A DNA stretch of 64,000 bases from Macrolepiota albuminosa (taxonomy: Eukaryota > Basidiomycota > Agaricomycetes > Agaricales > Agaricaceae), in the NCBI GenBank assembly GCA_027475525.1, contig JAMWFC010000049.1:3332947-3396946 (forward strand), in the 5' to 3' direction. The position numbers and the translations under genes are program-made. Shown piece by piece: positions 31,841 to 43,043 of this stretch. The notes under the pieces were generated by a model that saw only the letters and a program-made list of their open reading frames with translations, was not told the DNA's origin and ran no database searches. Each line of letters starts with the position of its first letter. The first letter of the stretch is position 1.

Positions 31841-33772
31841 ATGGACAACCCAGAGGAGCGTCTTCCCCCGCTGTCCTCCATCATCCCCACTTTTCTCCGC
31901 ACAGCCACTGCTCCTCACCTGCCCTTGTATGCCACAAAGCCCTTTTATCCCAAGCCGCCCGCGACACAGCTCGACTACGAGTCCAGGCTCCAGTCTCGTC
32001 ATCCCAGCGTCAAGGAGCTCTGCAACGAAGCCACCGAGTTTGTCAACGACGGCTTTATCGTCAACGGCGAGCGTTCGGGCAACCATGCCCCACTTGCACT
32101 CGGCGCCATGCCCATCAGCGGCCCACACACTACTCCCTCGAGTGCCAGTGGAAGGAGTGACGAAGGCCATGCAAGGAGTCGTGGCAGTATCAACGACATT
32201 CATGGTAGAAGTCATGGCGGTGAAGATGGCAGATTGAACCAAGCCAACAGCGTTCATGCCAGAATCACCGATGATCACAGCGACTCTCCGCACTCTACCA
32301 CCTTTTCCGTCTCGTCCATGACCTTCAACTCTCCGCCCATCCCAGCCGGCTACTCTGCCTCGCAGCCCCAGACACACCTTGCCTATCCCCCGCCTCCGCC
32401 CCTGCCCCAACACCCCTGCCCACACCCACATCCACACGCCCCATACGCCCTCGTCGGCGCCATGCCGTCCCTCCACCACCAGCAGGAGGACGAGGAGGAC
32501 ATTGGGACGTCGGATAGCTACTCGAGTGGAGAGTCGGAGGGGTGCGAGGACGTGCCATCTTTTGGATTCTCATCGGCCACATGGTCGTCTACGATTTGGA
32601 CACACGGACACGGGGAGGGGTGCGAGGACGAGCTGGAGGGCGAGGACTCGGACTCGGAGGACGTGCCATCTTTTGGATTCTCATCGGCCACATGGTCGTC
32701 TACGATTGGGACACACGGACACGGGACGGGGCCGGGAGGGCAGGTAGACACCGACGTTCAGTATGTGATGGAAGAATGTCACTCTCAACCCAGCAACCAC
32801 TATCCCCGCCGCTCGTCGTTGTTGTTGTTCCGCTGCCCGTCCCAGCCCAGTCCAGTCCATGTCGAGCCAATCCCATCCATCCGCGCACTGACCCCCTCGC
32901 GCTACCGACGCCCCTTCGACAAACAGTGCCTGCCCCCGCCCCCTCCGTCCCTCTCTGCCCCGCTCACCCTCCGTCCCCCGGCCCGCTCTTCCTCCGCCCT
33001 CTCCTCCAACGCACACACTGCTCCACTCTACCACTCTGTCCCGTCCCCGCCTCCCAACCGCTCCACCACGCCATCACGTGCCCCCATTGCCCCCCCTCGC
33101 CTTGTTCTCCCCGCCATTACCCGTGAGGACAATGACAATGACCTCGCCGAGGATGACTACAAGCCCAATTATCCTCCATTCCACGTCACCACCCCCCGCG
33201 ACATCTCCGCCTTTCTCGCCGCCCCACAAAACGCCGCTGCCGCCCAGACCGCCCCCCTCCAAGTAGAATCCGAGAAAGACGCAGAGAAGATGCGCATATG
33301 CTCTTTCAAGCGCTTCGGCAAGACCCGATACCAGTGCCCCTCCTGCTTCAATGACTTTTCTCGCAAGAACGACGTGTACAGACACATGTCACGCAAGCAT
33401 AACAATGACACGACAGAGTTCATTTGTGTCTGCGGCCGTGTGTTGAGTCGCGCCGATGCGCTCACTAGGCATATGCGGAAATGTAGGAAAAGCAAGGTTG
33501 CCATATCCGGCACTGCGTTTGCACAGGGTGCCCCGGTCAGTACAAAGAAGAAGATGGGCCCCGGCATCGTGCCGCCCCCGGGTGCTATTGACATGGATGT
33601 TGATAGTGAGGAAGAGTTGGTCGATGAAGAGTTGGTTGATGAAGAGTTGGTCGATGAAGAGTTGGTTGATGATGAGTTGGTTGATGATGAGTTGGTCGAT
33701 GATGAGGAAGATGAGTTGGTCGATGATGAGGAAGAGTCGGTCCATGTTGTGTCCATGGAAGAAGAGGATTAG
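31841..33772 (+). CDS. C2H2-type zinc-finger protein, 643 residues
   Basis: An uninterrupted frame with ATG 31841 and stop 33770-33772. The N-terminal two thirds are Pro/Ser/His-rich and disordered. A module EDVPSFGFSSATWSSTI followed by THGHG occurs twice (about residues 236-262 and 273-296), copied as DNA. At residues 497-548 there is a canonical finger C-X2-C-X12-H-X4-H, then a degenerate one C-X1-C-X12-H-X3-C. The C-terminus (about 588-640) is an acidic repeat of ELVDEE/ELVDDE units. The layout suits a nuclear DNA-binding regulator with an acidic tail. The target is unknown. The intact frame, with high GC, contrasts with the decayed surroundings, so this may be a real host gene. The start is not certain because no upstream intron could be excluded. 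Confidence 0.7.
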   Translation: MDNPEERLPPLSSIIPTFLRTATAPHLPLYATKPFYPKPPATQLDYESRLQSRHPSVKELCNEATEFVNDGFIVNGERSGNHAPLALGAMPISGPHTTPSSASGRSDEGHARSRGSINDIHGRSHGGEDGRLNQANSVHARITDDHSDSPHSTTFSVSSMTFNSPPIPAGYSASQPQTHLAYPPPPPLPQHPCPHPHPHAPYALVGAMPSLHHQQEDEEDIGTSDSYSSGESEGCEDVPSFGFSSATWSSTIWTHGHGEGCEDELEGEDSDSEDVPSFGFSSATWSSTIGTHGHGTGPGGQVDTDVQYVMEECHSQPSNHYPRRSSLLLFRCPSQPSPVHVEPIPSIRALTPSRYRRPFDKQCLPPPPPSLSAPLTLRPPARSSSALSSNAHTAPLYHSVPSPPPNRSTTPSRAPIAPPRLVLPAITREDNDNDLAEDDYKPNYPPFHVTTPRDISAFLAAPQNAAAAQTAPLQVESEKDAEKMRICSFKRFGKTRYQCPSCFNDFSRKNDVYRHMSRKHNNDTTEFICVCGRVLSRADALTRHMRKCRKSKVAISGTAFAQGAPVSTKKKMGPGIVPPPGAIDMDVDSEEELVDEELVDEELVDEELVDDELVDDELVDDEEDELVDDEEESVHVVSMEEED

Positions 33773-35036
33773 GTCGGTTGTGCTCCCCCTTGTCTGACGT
33801 TTGCTGACCCTTTCCTTGTAGATCTGTTTCTCCTCTCCCTCGCTTTCCCAGTTTTCCATCTTGCATGTCGATTTTGTACACCTGTCACTATACCACATAC
33901 ACTATCCCTACAGACTTTCCTTCCTTCCCCCCTCGTATCGTGTCTTTTTTGATTTTTTTCTCCCTGATTCTTCATTTGCGTTTTATATTACTAATGGCCT
34001 TTTTCATGTATAGAAAAGGTCACACAAGAATATCAATCTGTTAACACAACAACCACCTAGTTGGCAATAAATAACACAATCGTCCAAAAACCAAAGCCGT
34101 CTTCGCAATGCATGTCTCCAGGCTGCTCTAACCCGTCAGGGTTATTTGAAAGCAAAGGGCAAACCACGTATTGTTCAGCCAATAGTGTCATCTCAAGAGT
34201 TCTCGTATTCCGCAGGCGGCAGCTTGCCGACTCTGTGATTGGAATTTGGAACTACGACCGAAAACGAAAACAAACTCGTGTAGTTGGCATGTGCAGGGGA
34301 AATGTAGTATGTCTCTGGAGCGTCCAACCTATAGGTCATGTTTAGCAGCTCATACTGTAAGTTAAGAGCAGACTCACAGTTCTAAAGGTTATCAAAAAGA
34401 TTGCTGAATATTGCTTTTGACTCCCCTCGATTGACTCTTGGGTCCTCTAAAAACGGAAATCAAGGCTAGCGTGGCGAATAGGGCGGGAAGACCTCTCCGG
34501 AGGGGAGGGGGGCGGGGGCGGACAGGGATGTGGAGGAGGGACAAGCGAGGTCCAGGTGACGGACGAAGAGAAGGCAAAGTTTAAGCGGGCGGTCGAGATA
34601 ATCAATGAGCTAGCGTCCAAGTAGGCCGGGTGGAATTTAGTGCTGTTCATTACCCAGTTTGTTGGTATACCTAAAGGTCAACTTTGTGTAGAATGCTCGT
34701 ACAATCAGATGTTCGTATGAAGATGATCACGAGTCCCTATCAAGGCATTATGGCAGATGGCTAGATCAAGTTATATCAGGGCCAGATGATTCAATACAAA
34801 AGATACATCAGGTTTCCACTTATCTCCTAGGGACATCGTGAGTCATCTAACAGGATCATATCAATTCAAGTTTCACCTCTCCTTTCGCGCCCGGACAGCT
34901 CTCCATGACCATGATGTCGGTTCGTGTACTTGGCGTTTCCAGCTTACTGTGCTTTACGTCATCCATGCTCGTATTTCTGCTGTAAAATTGCAATCAACGT
35001 CTCCCATGGAACAACAAGTACTATCCGGAAGTGAAG
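33773..35036. other. Intergenic DNA; possible 3' exon near 34449-34623
   Basis: On the plus strand one frame ends with a Gly-rich stretch and then VTDEEKAKFKRAVEIINEL before a TAG at about 34621-34623. This looks like the last exon of a gene, but I found no upstream exons. Nothing else is supported. Confidence 0.3.
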
Positions 35037-36995
35037 CTAATGTGCAGACTCGTACATGGGACAAAGTTCCTTCCATTCCTCTGGAAAAAGCGAGGTTAGA
35101 ATACACGAGATGTGTTCTTTTTGAATGCTCACCGGGTTCCATCCCCTTAGCGATGCTATCCACATCCTCAGCAAACACAACCGCCAAGCCGCTATAGAGA
35201 CAAATGATGTTGCAACCTCTGGGACAACACGAAAAAGGGTAACTCACTTGTCAAGATGCCAGTCAATGTGACTAGGGGTTCATGGTCAGCATCGAATCAA
35301 CGTGTTCGTGAGAGCTGAATCACCAGTGTAGGAACCATGGGCCGGCATTGTTTGCTGTGAAGCGGATCTTAACGTTATCTCCAGCGAACCCGGTAGAGAC
35401 CACGTCGCGGCGCACCTTAAACGCAAACAAGGTATAGTAAACTAGAGAAAAATCAAGGGAGAAGGGAGAGTACGATATGAACTGGATTGTCGTAGTTGTA
35501 TACGGTACTTCCGGCACTTCGAACGACGTCGAAATTGTGCTATCAGGAGAGAGCCTTCAAAGCGAGTCTATTGTGAGCGAGAATAGAAACGCTTACTCCG
35601 TGTAAATGGAACGGGTGCTGCGAAATCCAATGAGTCACCTAGAACGTCTTCGAGAGAGATAGAGAGAACGGAGAACTAACCAGCGAACCAGTTGAGCCTC
35701 CCGGTATGATCAACTCGACGGTCTTATTCCGCGGCAAAGTATACACATTCCCAGAAGGGAGCAAATCCTGTGCCGTGCGCGCGCCGCTCATGATCTGCAA
35801 CGACACAGGGACGTTCGGCGGCTGGGAGCTCGCGCCATTGATCGCGAAACGGCCATTGATACGCGTGACGTTGAGATACAGGAATACGTCGGCGGGGGCG
35901 CTGCCCCCGGGTGCGCCGGGGCTTTCGAGGGTATGCAGGCTCGTCTCGACGAGTGGGTTGTTCAGGGAGGAGTTGGTCGTGGTTGGCTGGTTGGCTCGAC
36001 GAGCGCGGCGCCGTGGCTGAGTTGGCGCCGCCAGCGAATGAGGTGTATCCACCGTTGGGGAGCGCACGGAACCAGTAGTTCCCGATGGGCTGCGTCGCGG
36101 CTATGATGACGGAGTAGCGTTGGCCCGAGTATGTTTGGATGGAGTCGACGATAGTTGGTATGAGTATTTAGTTGTGCAGTATGGTAGAGAGAAAGAGAAA
36201 ATCCGTACCATGTTGTGACCGTCGACTGAGAAGACGAAATTTGAATCGCAGGAAATGGAAACAAGCCGGAATCGGTAACTCTTGCCTTGAACAACGTTGA
36301 TTACAGACAGGTCGGTTGCAGCGCCATTGCAGTCCCGCCCGAGACCATTTATGAGTGATAAAAGCGCCTCGAAGACCATCGCAGTATTGAGTTCCTGTAG
36401 GAGCATGAGAATCAACAGACCACCGTAAGGCTAGTCACGCACCTAGATGAGAATGGTACCAATACGTCCCAGCTTGATCACCAACATTAAAATCGTACAG
36501 AAATGAGTTATTGGGTGATATCGGGCATTGATTTACGCCCGAGGGACCATCAGCCCAACTGGTACCCTTCTGGAATAAGCCGTGCCAGTGCTTTCGGAGG
36601 GACAAGGCATTTGGCATGTTATAAGATGACGAGAAAAAAAAAAGTTTAACGTACAATTCTTGTTCCTGTCAGCACCGTGGTGTCTTTGAGGTGGTTGACG
36701 ACGTTCATTCTAATCCGATCGCCCTTCACAGAGTGAGTATCGTACAAATAACTGGCAAATAAGCTGCTCACCTTCGTCCCGGTGACAAGAACGCCTGGAA
36801 AGGAAGCAGTCGATGCCTTACTGCAAGCTAGGATGGCCCTGTGTAGGATGTCTCGCTGGAATTTAAAAACAGGGTATTTTTTTCATCATCAGGGGAAACG
36901 TCCGAATTGACAATGTACATGTCCACCGAAGGACCGATAGAAACGTGTACAGCGGCGAGTACGGAGAGGAGGAAGAAAGAGCGCGGAGGTAACAT
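35037..36995 (-). pseudogene. Laccase (multicopper oxidase) pseudogene
   Basis: Multi-exon gene read from ATG 36995 to TAG 35037-35039. It has a signal peptide (LLSVLAAVHVSIG), then the mature start GPSVDMYIVNSDVSPD. All four copper signatures are visible: HWHGLFQ and [10 protein letters not shown] (36435-36612), HPFHLHG (35596-35620), and WFLHC-HIDWHL split by an intron (35254-35335). The C-terminus EEWKELCPMYESAH is intact. Two lesions argue for a pseudogene. The first intron has AT in place of GT at its donor. About 60 residues are missing between [10 protein letters not shown] and INGLGRD, with a frame change (36340-36400). Laccases are secreted and oxidise phenols with reduction of oxygen. 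With this deletion, domain 2 should not fold. Confidence 0.8.
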
Positions 36996-37369
36996 TGCTT
37001 GATGAGAGGATGACAACGGAACCGTCCTCCTAACACTGGCTTTAAGTATGAAAAAATCTTCATGGGTCAGCCGCCGTCCATTACGAAAAGGCTGGCAGAT
37101 CGTCCACTCTGCTTGGATTTGTAATAGCACGAGAAGCGTTGCTTGGAGGTATACGGCGTGGTAACTAGAAGAATACCATTCACGCGTCTTGGAAATCTGG
37201 AACTGCGTATTCTTATCCTTGAAGTCGTGTAAAAGGTTTGTGCATTCCGGGAATAAAGGTCTAAAATGTCCAAGGTGGAATCCTTCATGAAACGGTCGCA
37301 TTGAGAAACTTGAGATAAATGACTTTGCACAATCGGCAATATCCGAGTACTTGATCCCTCGCATATCTC
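36996..37369. other. Laccase upstream region
   Basis: No gene seen. On the minus strand an AT-rich CATACTTAAAG lies about 45 bases upstream of the laccase ATG and could be a weak TATA-like site. The LINE target duplication copy CTCGCATATCT lies at 37358-37368. Confidence 0.35.
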
Positions 37370-38267
37370 TTTTTTTTTTTTTTTTTGGAGAAGCGTTTCA
37401 CAGTGGAGAGGTAGACGCCCTGGGCGTCCAACTCCCACCCGCTGTGCTGCGCACCTGGAATTAAAACCAGGTTCAGATCACTCAGGCAGCTGTTGTTTCG
37501 ATGTGTAATCTCCGCAAGGAAATGCCTTTACGCACTCGTGTGGGGCTACGGGCCCTCGGATAGACATTAGCCTATTCCTTCCTCCGTGTCGGGCCTACTA
37601 AAACCCCACATTGAGCAGCTTCTCTCAGGACTCTCATCTCGTCAATACTTATTACTTCTGTTTCATCCCATGTTTCTACAACTAATTTCGTAGATATAGA
37701 TTTTTTCCCAAATTTTCTGTTTGTTAACTTGATATCAAGATCAGCTCTTTTCAGTAAGGCCGCATTCCATCTGTTAGAGATCTCGATTGCCGAGTGAGGG
37801 ATATCATTTTTCTGGATTGCCCTTTCGCATCTCAGAGCCCAAATTATTTGTGCTGCTTCTACGATTATAATTCTATGTAGGCGGGAAAGTCCTTGTGAAA
37901 CTCGGCCGTTTTCATGCTTGGTTATTAAGGGGCTGCCTAGAATAGAGCCAATATCCTGTTTGGGGAGGTGTTCACCTGTGCTTTTATTCCATATATTATT
38001 CACCATCTCCCATATTAGTGACTGGCCAGTGCATATGCACTCAGTAAAAATGTGAGCTAGGGAGTCTTCACTGTTGTCATGTCTGCATATGCCTCTTTCT
38101 TTCAGCTCTGGCCTCATAGAAGGATGGGTCCAATAAGATCCCACTTTGTATGCATCATGGGTGCATTTCCACAGGAAAACTCTCAACGGTTTAGAGAAGT
38201 CTTTGTTTCTAAAGCTGAGCCATATTTGTTTCTCGCTTGGGGACCTTTTGTTCACTTTTGTTATACT
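37370..38267 (-). pseudogene. LINE 3' end: RNase H/zinc C-terminal region, 3' UTR and poly(A)
   Basis: A 227-residue frame (37572-38255) reads the C-terminus of a fungal non-LTR element: SEKQIWLSFRNKDFSKPLR, FLWKCTHDAYKVGSYW, then a Cys/His zinc motif (GICRHDN...HIFTEC). Downstream on the minus strand is a 3' UTR ending in 17 A (plus-strand T-run 37370-37386). The upstream half of the same ORF lies at 51807-52373, separated by element A2. Together they form one insertion, and the frame joins across the A2 target site ATACT. Confidence 0.75.
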
Positions 38268-38369
38268 TGTAATCCTACGATTACGACTCCTATTAGCTAT
38301 ATTTAGGATATGTCGTCATTTACATCCGCCACCTATATAAGGTGGCGATAGGGGGGGGGGGGGGGGTTC

Positions 38370-38406
<37 letters not shown>

Positions 38407-38535
38407 AATTCCGTTGCTCTTTTACTATTATATACTCACGTACGCATATTTTCTACCTTACTCGCTTACCAGAATTATATAGCAAGGTCTTGTTGATTGG
38501 CAGTTTCAGGCTAAGTGAGGACAGGACGTCCTACA
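38268..38535 (+). repeat. 5' LTR of element A2
   Basis: 268 bp, TGTAATCC to CCTACA. The TATATAA box (38334-38340) is the loop of a perfect 7-bp hairpin (CGCCACC and GGTGGCG). A long G-run and a CT microsatellite follow, and both vary in length against the 3' LTR. Confidence 0.9.
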
Positions 38536-38762
38536 CTTTTTTATCAACACCGACCTCTCACCTCTCTGTTTCCAAACTAAGAACATTGTGGGAATTGAGG
38601 GGTTACGTACTATCTGTTGTCTGTCAAACTGTCTCAAACACTGTCTACTCTTACTCCCTTGACAACACACAGCCATGCACAAAGAACAGCTGAGTTATTA
38701 TCATCTGTAATGACTAATCCAACCACGGCCGAGTCCTCGCCAACCATGAATTTGGCACGCGT
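38536..38762 (+). pseudogene. A2 leader and first codons of gag
   Basis: The leader begins CTTTTTTATCAACACCG. I could not assign the primer tRNA. ATG 38710 starts a frame that passes the D insertion (target duplication CGCGT at 38758-38762) and resumes at 45536 without a shift. Confidence 0.65.
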
Positions 38763-39050
38763 TGTCAGGGGACTCGCTCTACTCTGCTTGTTGTCTGGTC
38801 ACAATTTCCTTTTCCAGAATTCCAGGCCTCCCAGAGCTAGCTGTTGGATACTGTACAGTTGCTCCCACGCCTTTCCGCCCCCGTACTGATGTGCCGCACT
38901 GGCAGAGGAATCCTTAGACTTGTTCTCTTTGGATTTTCCTCTGCCAGGTGATTAGTTATTGATTGTACTGTCGTTACTGGCTCTAATACACTTTGGATTT
39001 CCCTCTGCCAGTTGCGTGATTAGCCACAACCCCCGGAGGTCGCCCTTACA
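38763..39050 (+). repeat. 5' LTR of element D, hairpin deleted
   Basis: 288 bp. Compared with the 3' LTR it lacks about 39 bases that comprise exactly the hairpin (GGAGAACTCCGG arm to CCGGAGTTCTCC arm). The duplicated CTTTGGATTT(T/C)CC box remains. Confidence 0.85.
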
Positions 39051-39158
39051 GCAGAACCAGTCTTCTAATTCCAGTCTGGAAGCCCCCCATAGCTGTCAGA
39101 AGAATTCTCTGGCTCCTATCTGCCACTTCTCCACCAGTTTTAAGCATCTGGGCCTTCT

Positions 39159-40395
39159 ATGTCTCAGCTCGCCTCTTCAGACACTCCTCCAGATGCTACA
39201 GCTCCTCAGGACAAAGCCTGGACTCGCTTGCTCCACCTGGAGGCTCAAGTGCAGCTTACTCAAGCTTCCCTCACTCACCACACCACCAAACTCTCCACCC
39301 TCCGACAAACCACTGAAACCATCTCTGACTTCCTCCAGGTACTCTTAGAGCGTCTAAACACCACTCTCTTGGTTGCTACAGCAACCCCAGCAGTGGAACT
39401 GCCCCCCGCTGTTCAGCCATCCACTCCGAGTCCTCCGATGGCCCAAGGGACCCCATGTGCGCTCCTTCCCTGACCAGCAACCCCGGATGCCTACGATGGT
39501 GACTGGAGAACAATTTCTACAGTTGTGCCTCACCTATATCCAGCTCTGCAGGGACAACTTCATCTCTGATGACCTGAAAATTGCATGGGTTCTCTCCTAC
39601 ATGAAGTCTGGGAGAGCGGCCACCTATGCACTGTGGATTTTCCGACGCCCCAGAGGCGTTGCAGGGTTTGCAAACTGGGCTGCATTCGAGCAGGAGTTCC
39701 AGGACGAGTTCTTCCCCCGGAACCCAGCCAAGGCAGCTGTGCTGGTCCTCTGAGACAGGGATCAATATGGACAAGGGAAGCGCTTGCTGGACAAATACAT
39801 CGACTCTTTCCGGGCACTAGTTGAGCAGGCCGGGTACCCTGATGGACTGCAACTCTGCCTCACCTTCCAGGAAGGGCTCCAATCCACTCTGATGGAGTGC
39901 ATCGACAACCTCGCAGAAGGACGTCCAGTCAACAACCAAGTCGCCTCCTGGTACTGAGTGGCCCAGGACCAGTGGCAGCTCATGGAACTTAAGCGCAGCC
40001 TGCGCCAAGCTCTGGCCACTGCAATAGCCCCGCATCCTCAGGTCTCCTTCCCCCACCCAGTAGCAGCTGTGTTCCATCCTCACAGCCTCCCTGCTCCCTC
40101 CGCAGTGCCAACACTGCCCCCAGGGGCCCCTATGGATGTGGACTCCTCCCGCCAGCATGCCAACATACCTCTTCTGTGCCGGCGCTGCAGCACCCCTGGT
40201 CACTTTGCATGCTGTTGCCCGCTTGGCCTTGAGGTGCGTTACTTAGCCCCGGAGGAGCAGGAAGAGCTGCTCCTGCAGCTCCTGGCAGCCAAGGACGCAG
40301 CTGGAGCACCCTCTCCAGATGTTGCAGCACCGGAGACCCTGGAGCAGGAGTGGAGCGCAGATGTGCTGGGAGAAGGGAGCCCAGAGGATTTTTAG
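39159..40395 (+). pseudogene. Element D gag
   Basis: ATG 39159 opens a frame that stays open past the codon where B has TGA. It then meets TGA at 39471-39473, an 8-bp deletion near 39500, TGA at 39751-39753 and TGA at 39955-39957. The core (EFQDEFFPRNP, FRALVEQAGYPDGLQ) and the zinc knuckle C-X2-C-X4-H-X4-C (near 40180) are recognisable. It ends GAT TTT TAG like B. Confidence 0.8.
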
Positions 40396-41546
40396 AGGAG
40401 CAACAGGTGAAGAGTATGCCCCCGTCGCTTAGTGCAAATCGATTCGTATGTCTATCCATAGAAGAGCCCAATACAACCCCTGTGGACACTTTGGCACCTA
40501 CAATCGTAGGCACACCCCTCAACGTATCTAAAAGCCCCCCAGCCTCGCCGACTCCTTCTGCCAGGTCCCCTCGACCCCGCATCCCTGCCTGGCAACGTCG
40601 CCTCCCAAGACGCTACGTGGTAGCCTCGACACCCTCGGCCAACTCGCTCTGGCTAAAGGTGGAGGTCAAAACAACTGACACACAGCAGACCTGGAGCGTG
40701 GTTGCTCTCCTAGATTCTGGAGCAACAGGGCTCTTTGTGGATGCTGACTATGTGGCCAGACACCAACTCACGACTCGCTCTCTCCCTTCTCCAATTCCAG
40801 TCTACAATATTGATGGTACCCCCAATGAAGCAGGTTCCATCCGTGCCGTTGTAGACCTGGTTCTGCGCTATTGGGCCCACGCTGAGCGTGCCACCTTCAC
40901 AGTCACCAGCTTGAGAAAGCAGGATATGATCCTGGGGTACACATGGCTCCGGGAGCACAACCCGGAAATAGACTGGACTACCGGAGAGGTGAGCATGAGT
41001 CAGTGCCCCCGACGCTGCACCACCTGTGTGAAGGAGGCAAGGATAGAGCGGCGCACCGCTGTGCGGGAACACGCAGCCATCCAGGCCTGCTGGGCAGGAC
41101 ACATCCCCTTTGCTGACCTTGACCTGTTGGATTCCCCACCCCTGGTGTTCCCTCATAGAGAGGCCCTCTATGAGGACAACAGACACAGCAGTGGAGAGGC
41201 CACCATGGAAGATGGTTGCGAAGGAGAATTCCTGCCAGTCCCGGACCTGGAATTACCAGACGAGGCTATTGAGGTAGGGGACTGCATCTATGCCACGGCG
41301 TTGCATCCACCACCATCGGCGGAGGAGATCCGGGCCAGCCAGACCACTTCCCAACGGTTGGGCCTCGCCTATTCCGGGATACTGTCCCAGGCCATCTGCA
41401 CGACTTTGAGGATGTTTTTTCCAAGGCCTCGTTTGATTCTCTCCCGGAGCGCAAGCAGTGGGATCATGCCATTGAGCTCCTACCAGACTCGAAGCCTGCC
41501 AACTGCAAGGTGTACCCACTGGCACCCAAGGAGCAGGATGAGCTAG
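40388..41546 (+). pseudogene. Element D protease region
   Basis: Active site LLDSGATGLFVD is intact (near 40716). The frame is open from the gag overlap to 41546, then shifts because of a small deletion near 41365 that C shares. Confidence 0.8.
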
Positions 41547-42885
41547 ATGCCTTCCTCTGGGAAAATCTTGAAACTGGAAGAATTTGACCCTCAAAGTCGC
41601 CGATGGCCTCCCCGGTGTTTTTCATCAAGAAGAAGGATGGCACCCTCCGGTTGGTCCAAGATTATTGTCAAAGTCGCCGATGGCCTCCCCGGTGTTTTTC
41701 ATCAAGAAGAAGGATGGCACCCTCCGGTTGGTCCAAGATTATTGTGTGCTCAATGCAATGACCATCAAGAACCGCTACCCGCTCCCTCTCATCTCAGAAC
41801 TCATTAACAACCTCCGGGGTGCACGCTACTTCACCAAGTTGGACGTCCGCTGGGGCTACAACAATGTGCGCATCCAGGAGGGAGACAAGTGGAAGGCTGC
41901 GTTTCGGACCAACCGGGGCCTGTTTGAACCATTGGTAATGTTCTTCGGGCTCACCAACAGCCCCGCCACCTTTCAAACCATGATGAATGACATATTCTGG
42001 GACCTCATAGCAGATGGAGTGGTGTGTGTGTACCTGGACAATATTCTCATCTACACCAAGATGCTAGAGGAGCATCGTCGGATCACCCACATAGTCCTAG
42101 ACCGCCTCTGCCAGTATCAGCTCTACCTCAAACCAGAGAAATGTGAGTTCGAGAAAACTCAGACTGAGTACCTCGGGCTCATCATCTCTCATGGCACGGC
42201 AGAGATGGACCCGGTGAAGGTGGCCGGCATTATGCAGTGGCCAGAGCCCTGGAACAAGAAGGAAGTATAGGCCTTCCTGGGGTTCACCAACTTCTACCGG
42301 CGGTTCATCTAGGACTTCTCCCACCACGCATGGCCCCTCTTTGACCTCACCCAAAAGGAGGCAGCCTGGACTTGGAGTGACGCAAAGCAACAGGCCTTCA
42401 ATGCCCTGAAGCTGGCCGTCACCTCCAAGCCGGTGCTCCTCTTCCCAGATGATGATCAGCCTTTTCAAGTCAAGGCGGACAGCTCCAACTTTGCCACCGG
42501 CACTGTCCTGTCTCAGCAATTCCTGGAGGATGGCAAGTGGCATCTGGTGGCCTTCTACTCTAAGAGCCTCAATGCCGTGGAGCAGAACTATGAGATCCAC
42601 GACAAGGAGATGCTGGCAATCATCTGGTCATTAGAGGAGTGGCACCACTTCCTGGAGGGGGCCAGGCACAAGTTCAAAGTCTGGACAGACCACAAGAACT
42701 TGGAGTACTTCTGGACAGCAAAGAAGCTCAACCGCCGCCAGGCCCGGTGGTCCCTCTACCTTGCCAACTTTGACTTCTCACTGCATCACAAGCCAGGGAG
42801 GTCAATGGGGAAGCCCAATGCCCTATCCAGACATGCTGACCATGGCTCCGGGGCTGGAGACAACAACAACATCACTCTCCTATGA
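41547..42885 (+). pseudogene. Element D reverse transcriptase and RNase H with 77-bp duplication
   Basis: The segment 41591-41667 is repeated at 41668-41744, shifting the frame within the RT fingers. The catalytic motif reads YLDN (YLDD in B and C), a GAT-to-AAT change. TAG replaces CAG at 42268-42270 and once more shortly after. RNase H (42433-42885) keeps the TDHKNLEY segment and ends at the shared TGA. Confidence 0.82.
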
Positions 42886-43043
42886 CCGGAGCTGTTTGCC
42901 ATCCGGGCACTGGAGGGGATATCTGCCCAGGGAGACAAGGTCGACATTCTCTGGGATATCCGTCAAGGGAACCAGGAGGGGATGCAGAAGGACTCTGTGG
43001 CCAAGGCCGCCTTGGCTCTACGGTCTCATCGCCCCATGGGCAC

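Noticed and set aside
32379..33126. Arg-rich and Pro-rich frames overlapping the zinc-finger gene
   Set aside because: They are shadows of the GC-rich zinc-finger coding sequence in other frames.
34061..34345. 94-residue plus-strand frame
   Set aside because: No family features, no splice context, and codon use like the surrounding non-coding DNA.
37440..37570. Possible tRNA gene (GGTTCAGATC-like box)
   Set aside because: No acceptor or anticodon stem can be folded. The stretch fits the LINE 3' UTR.
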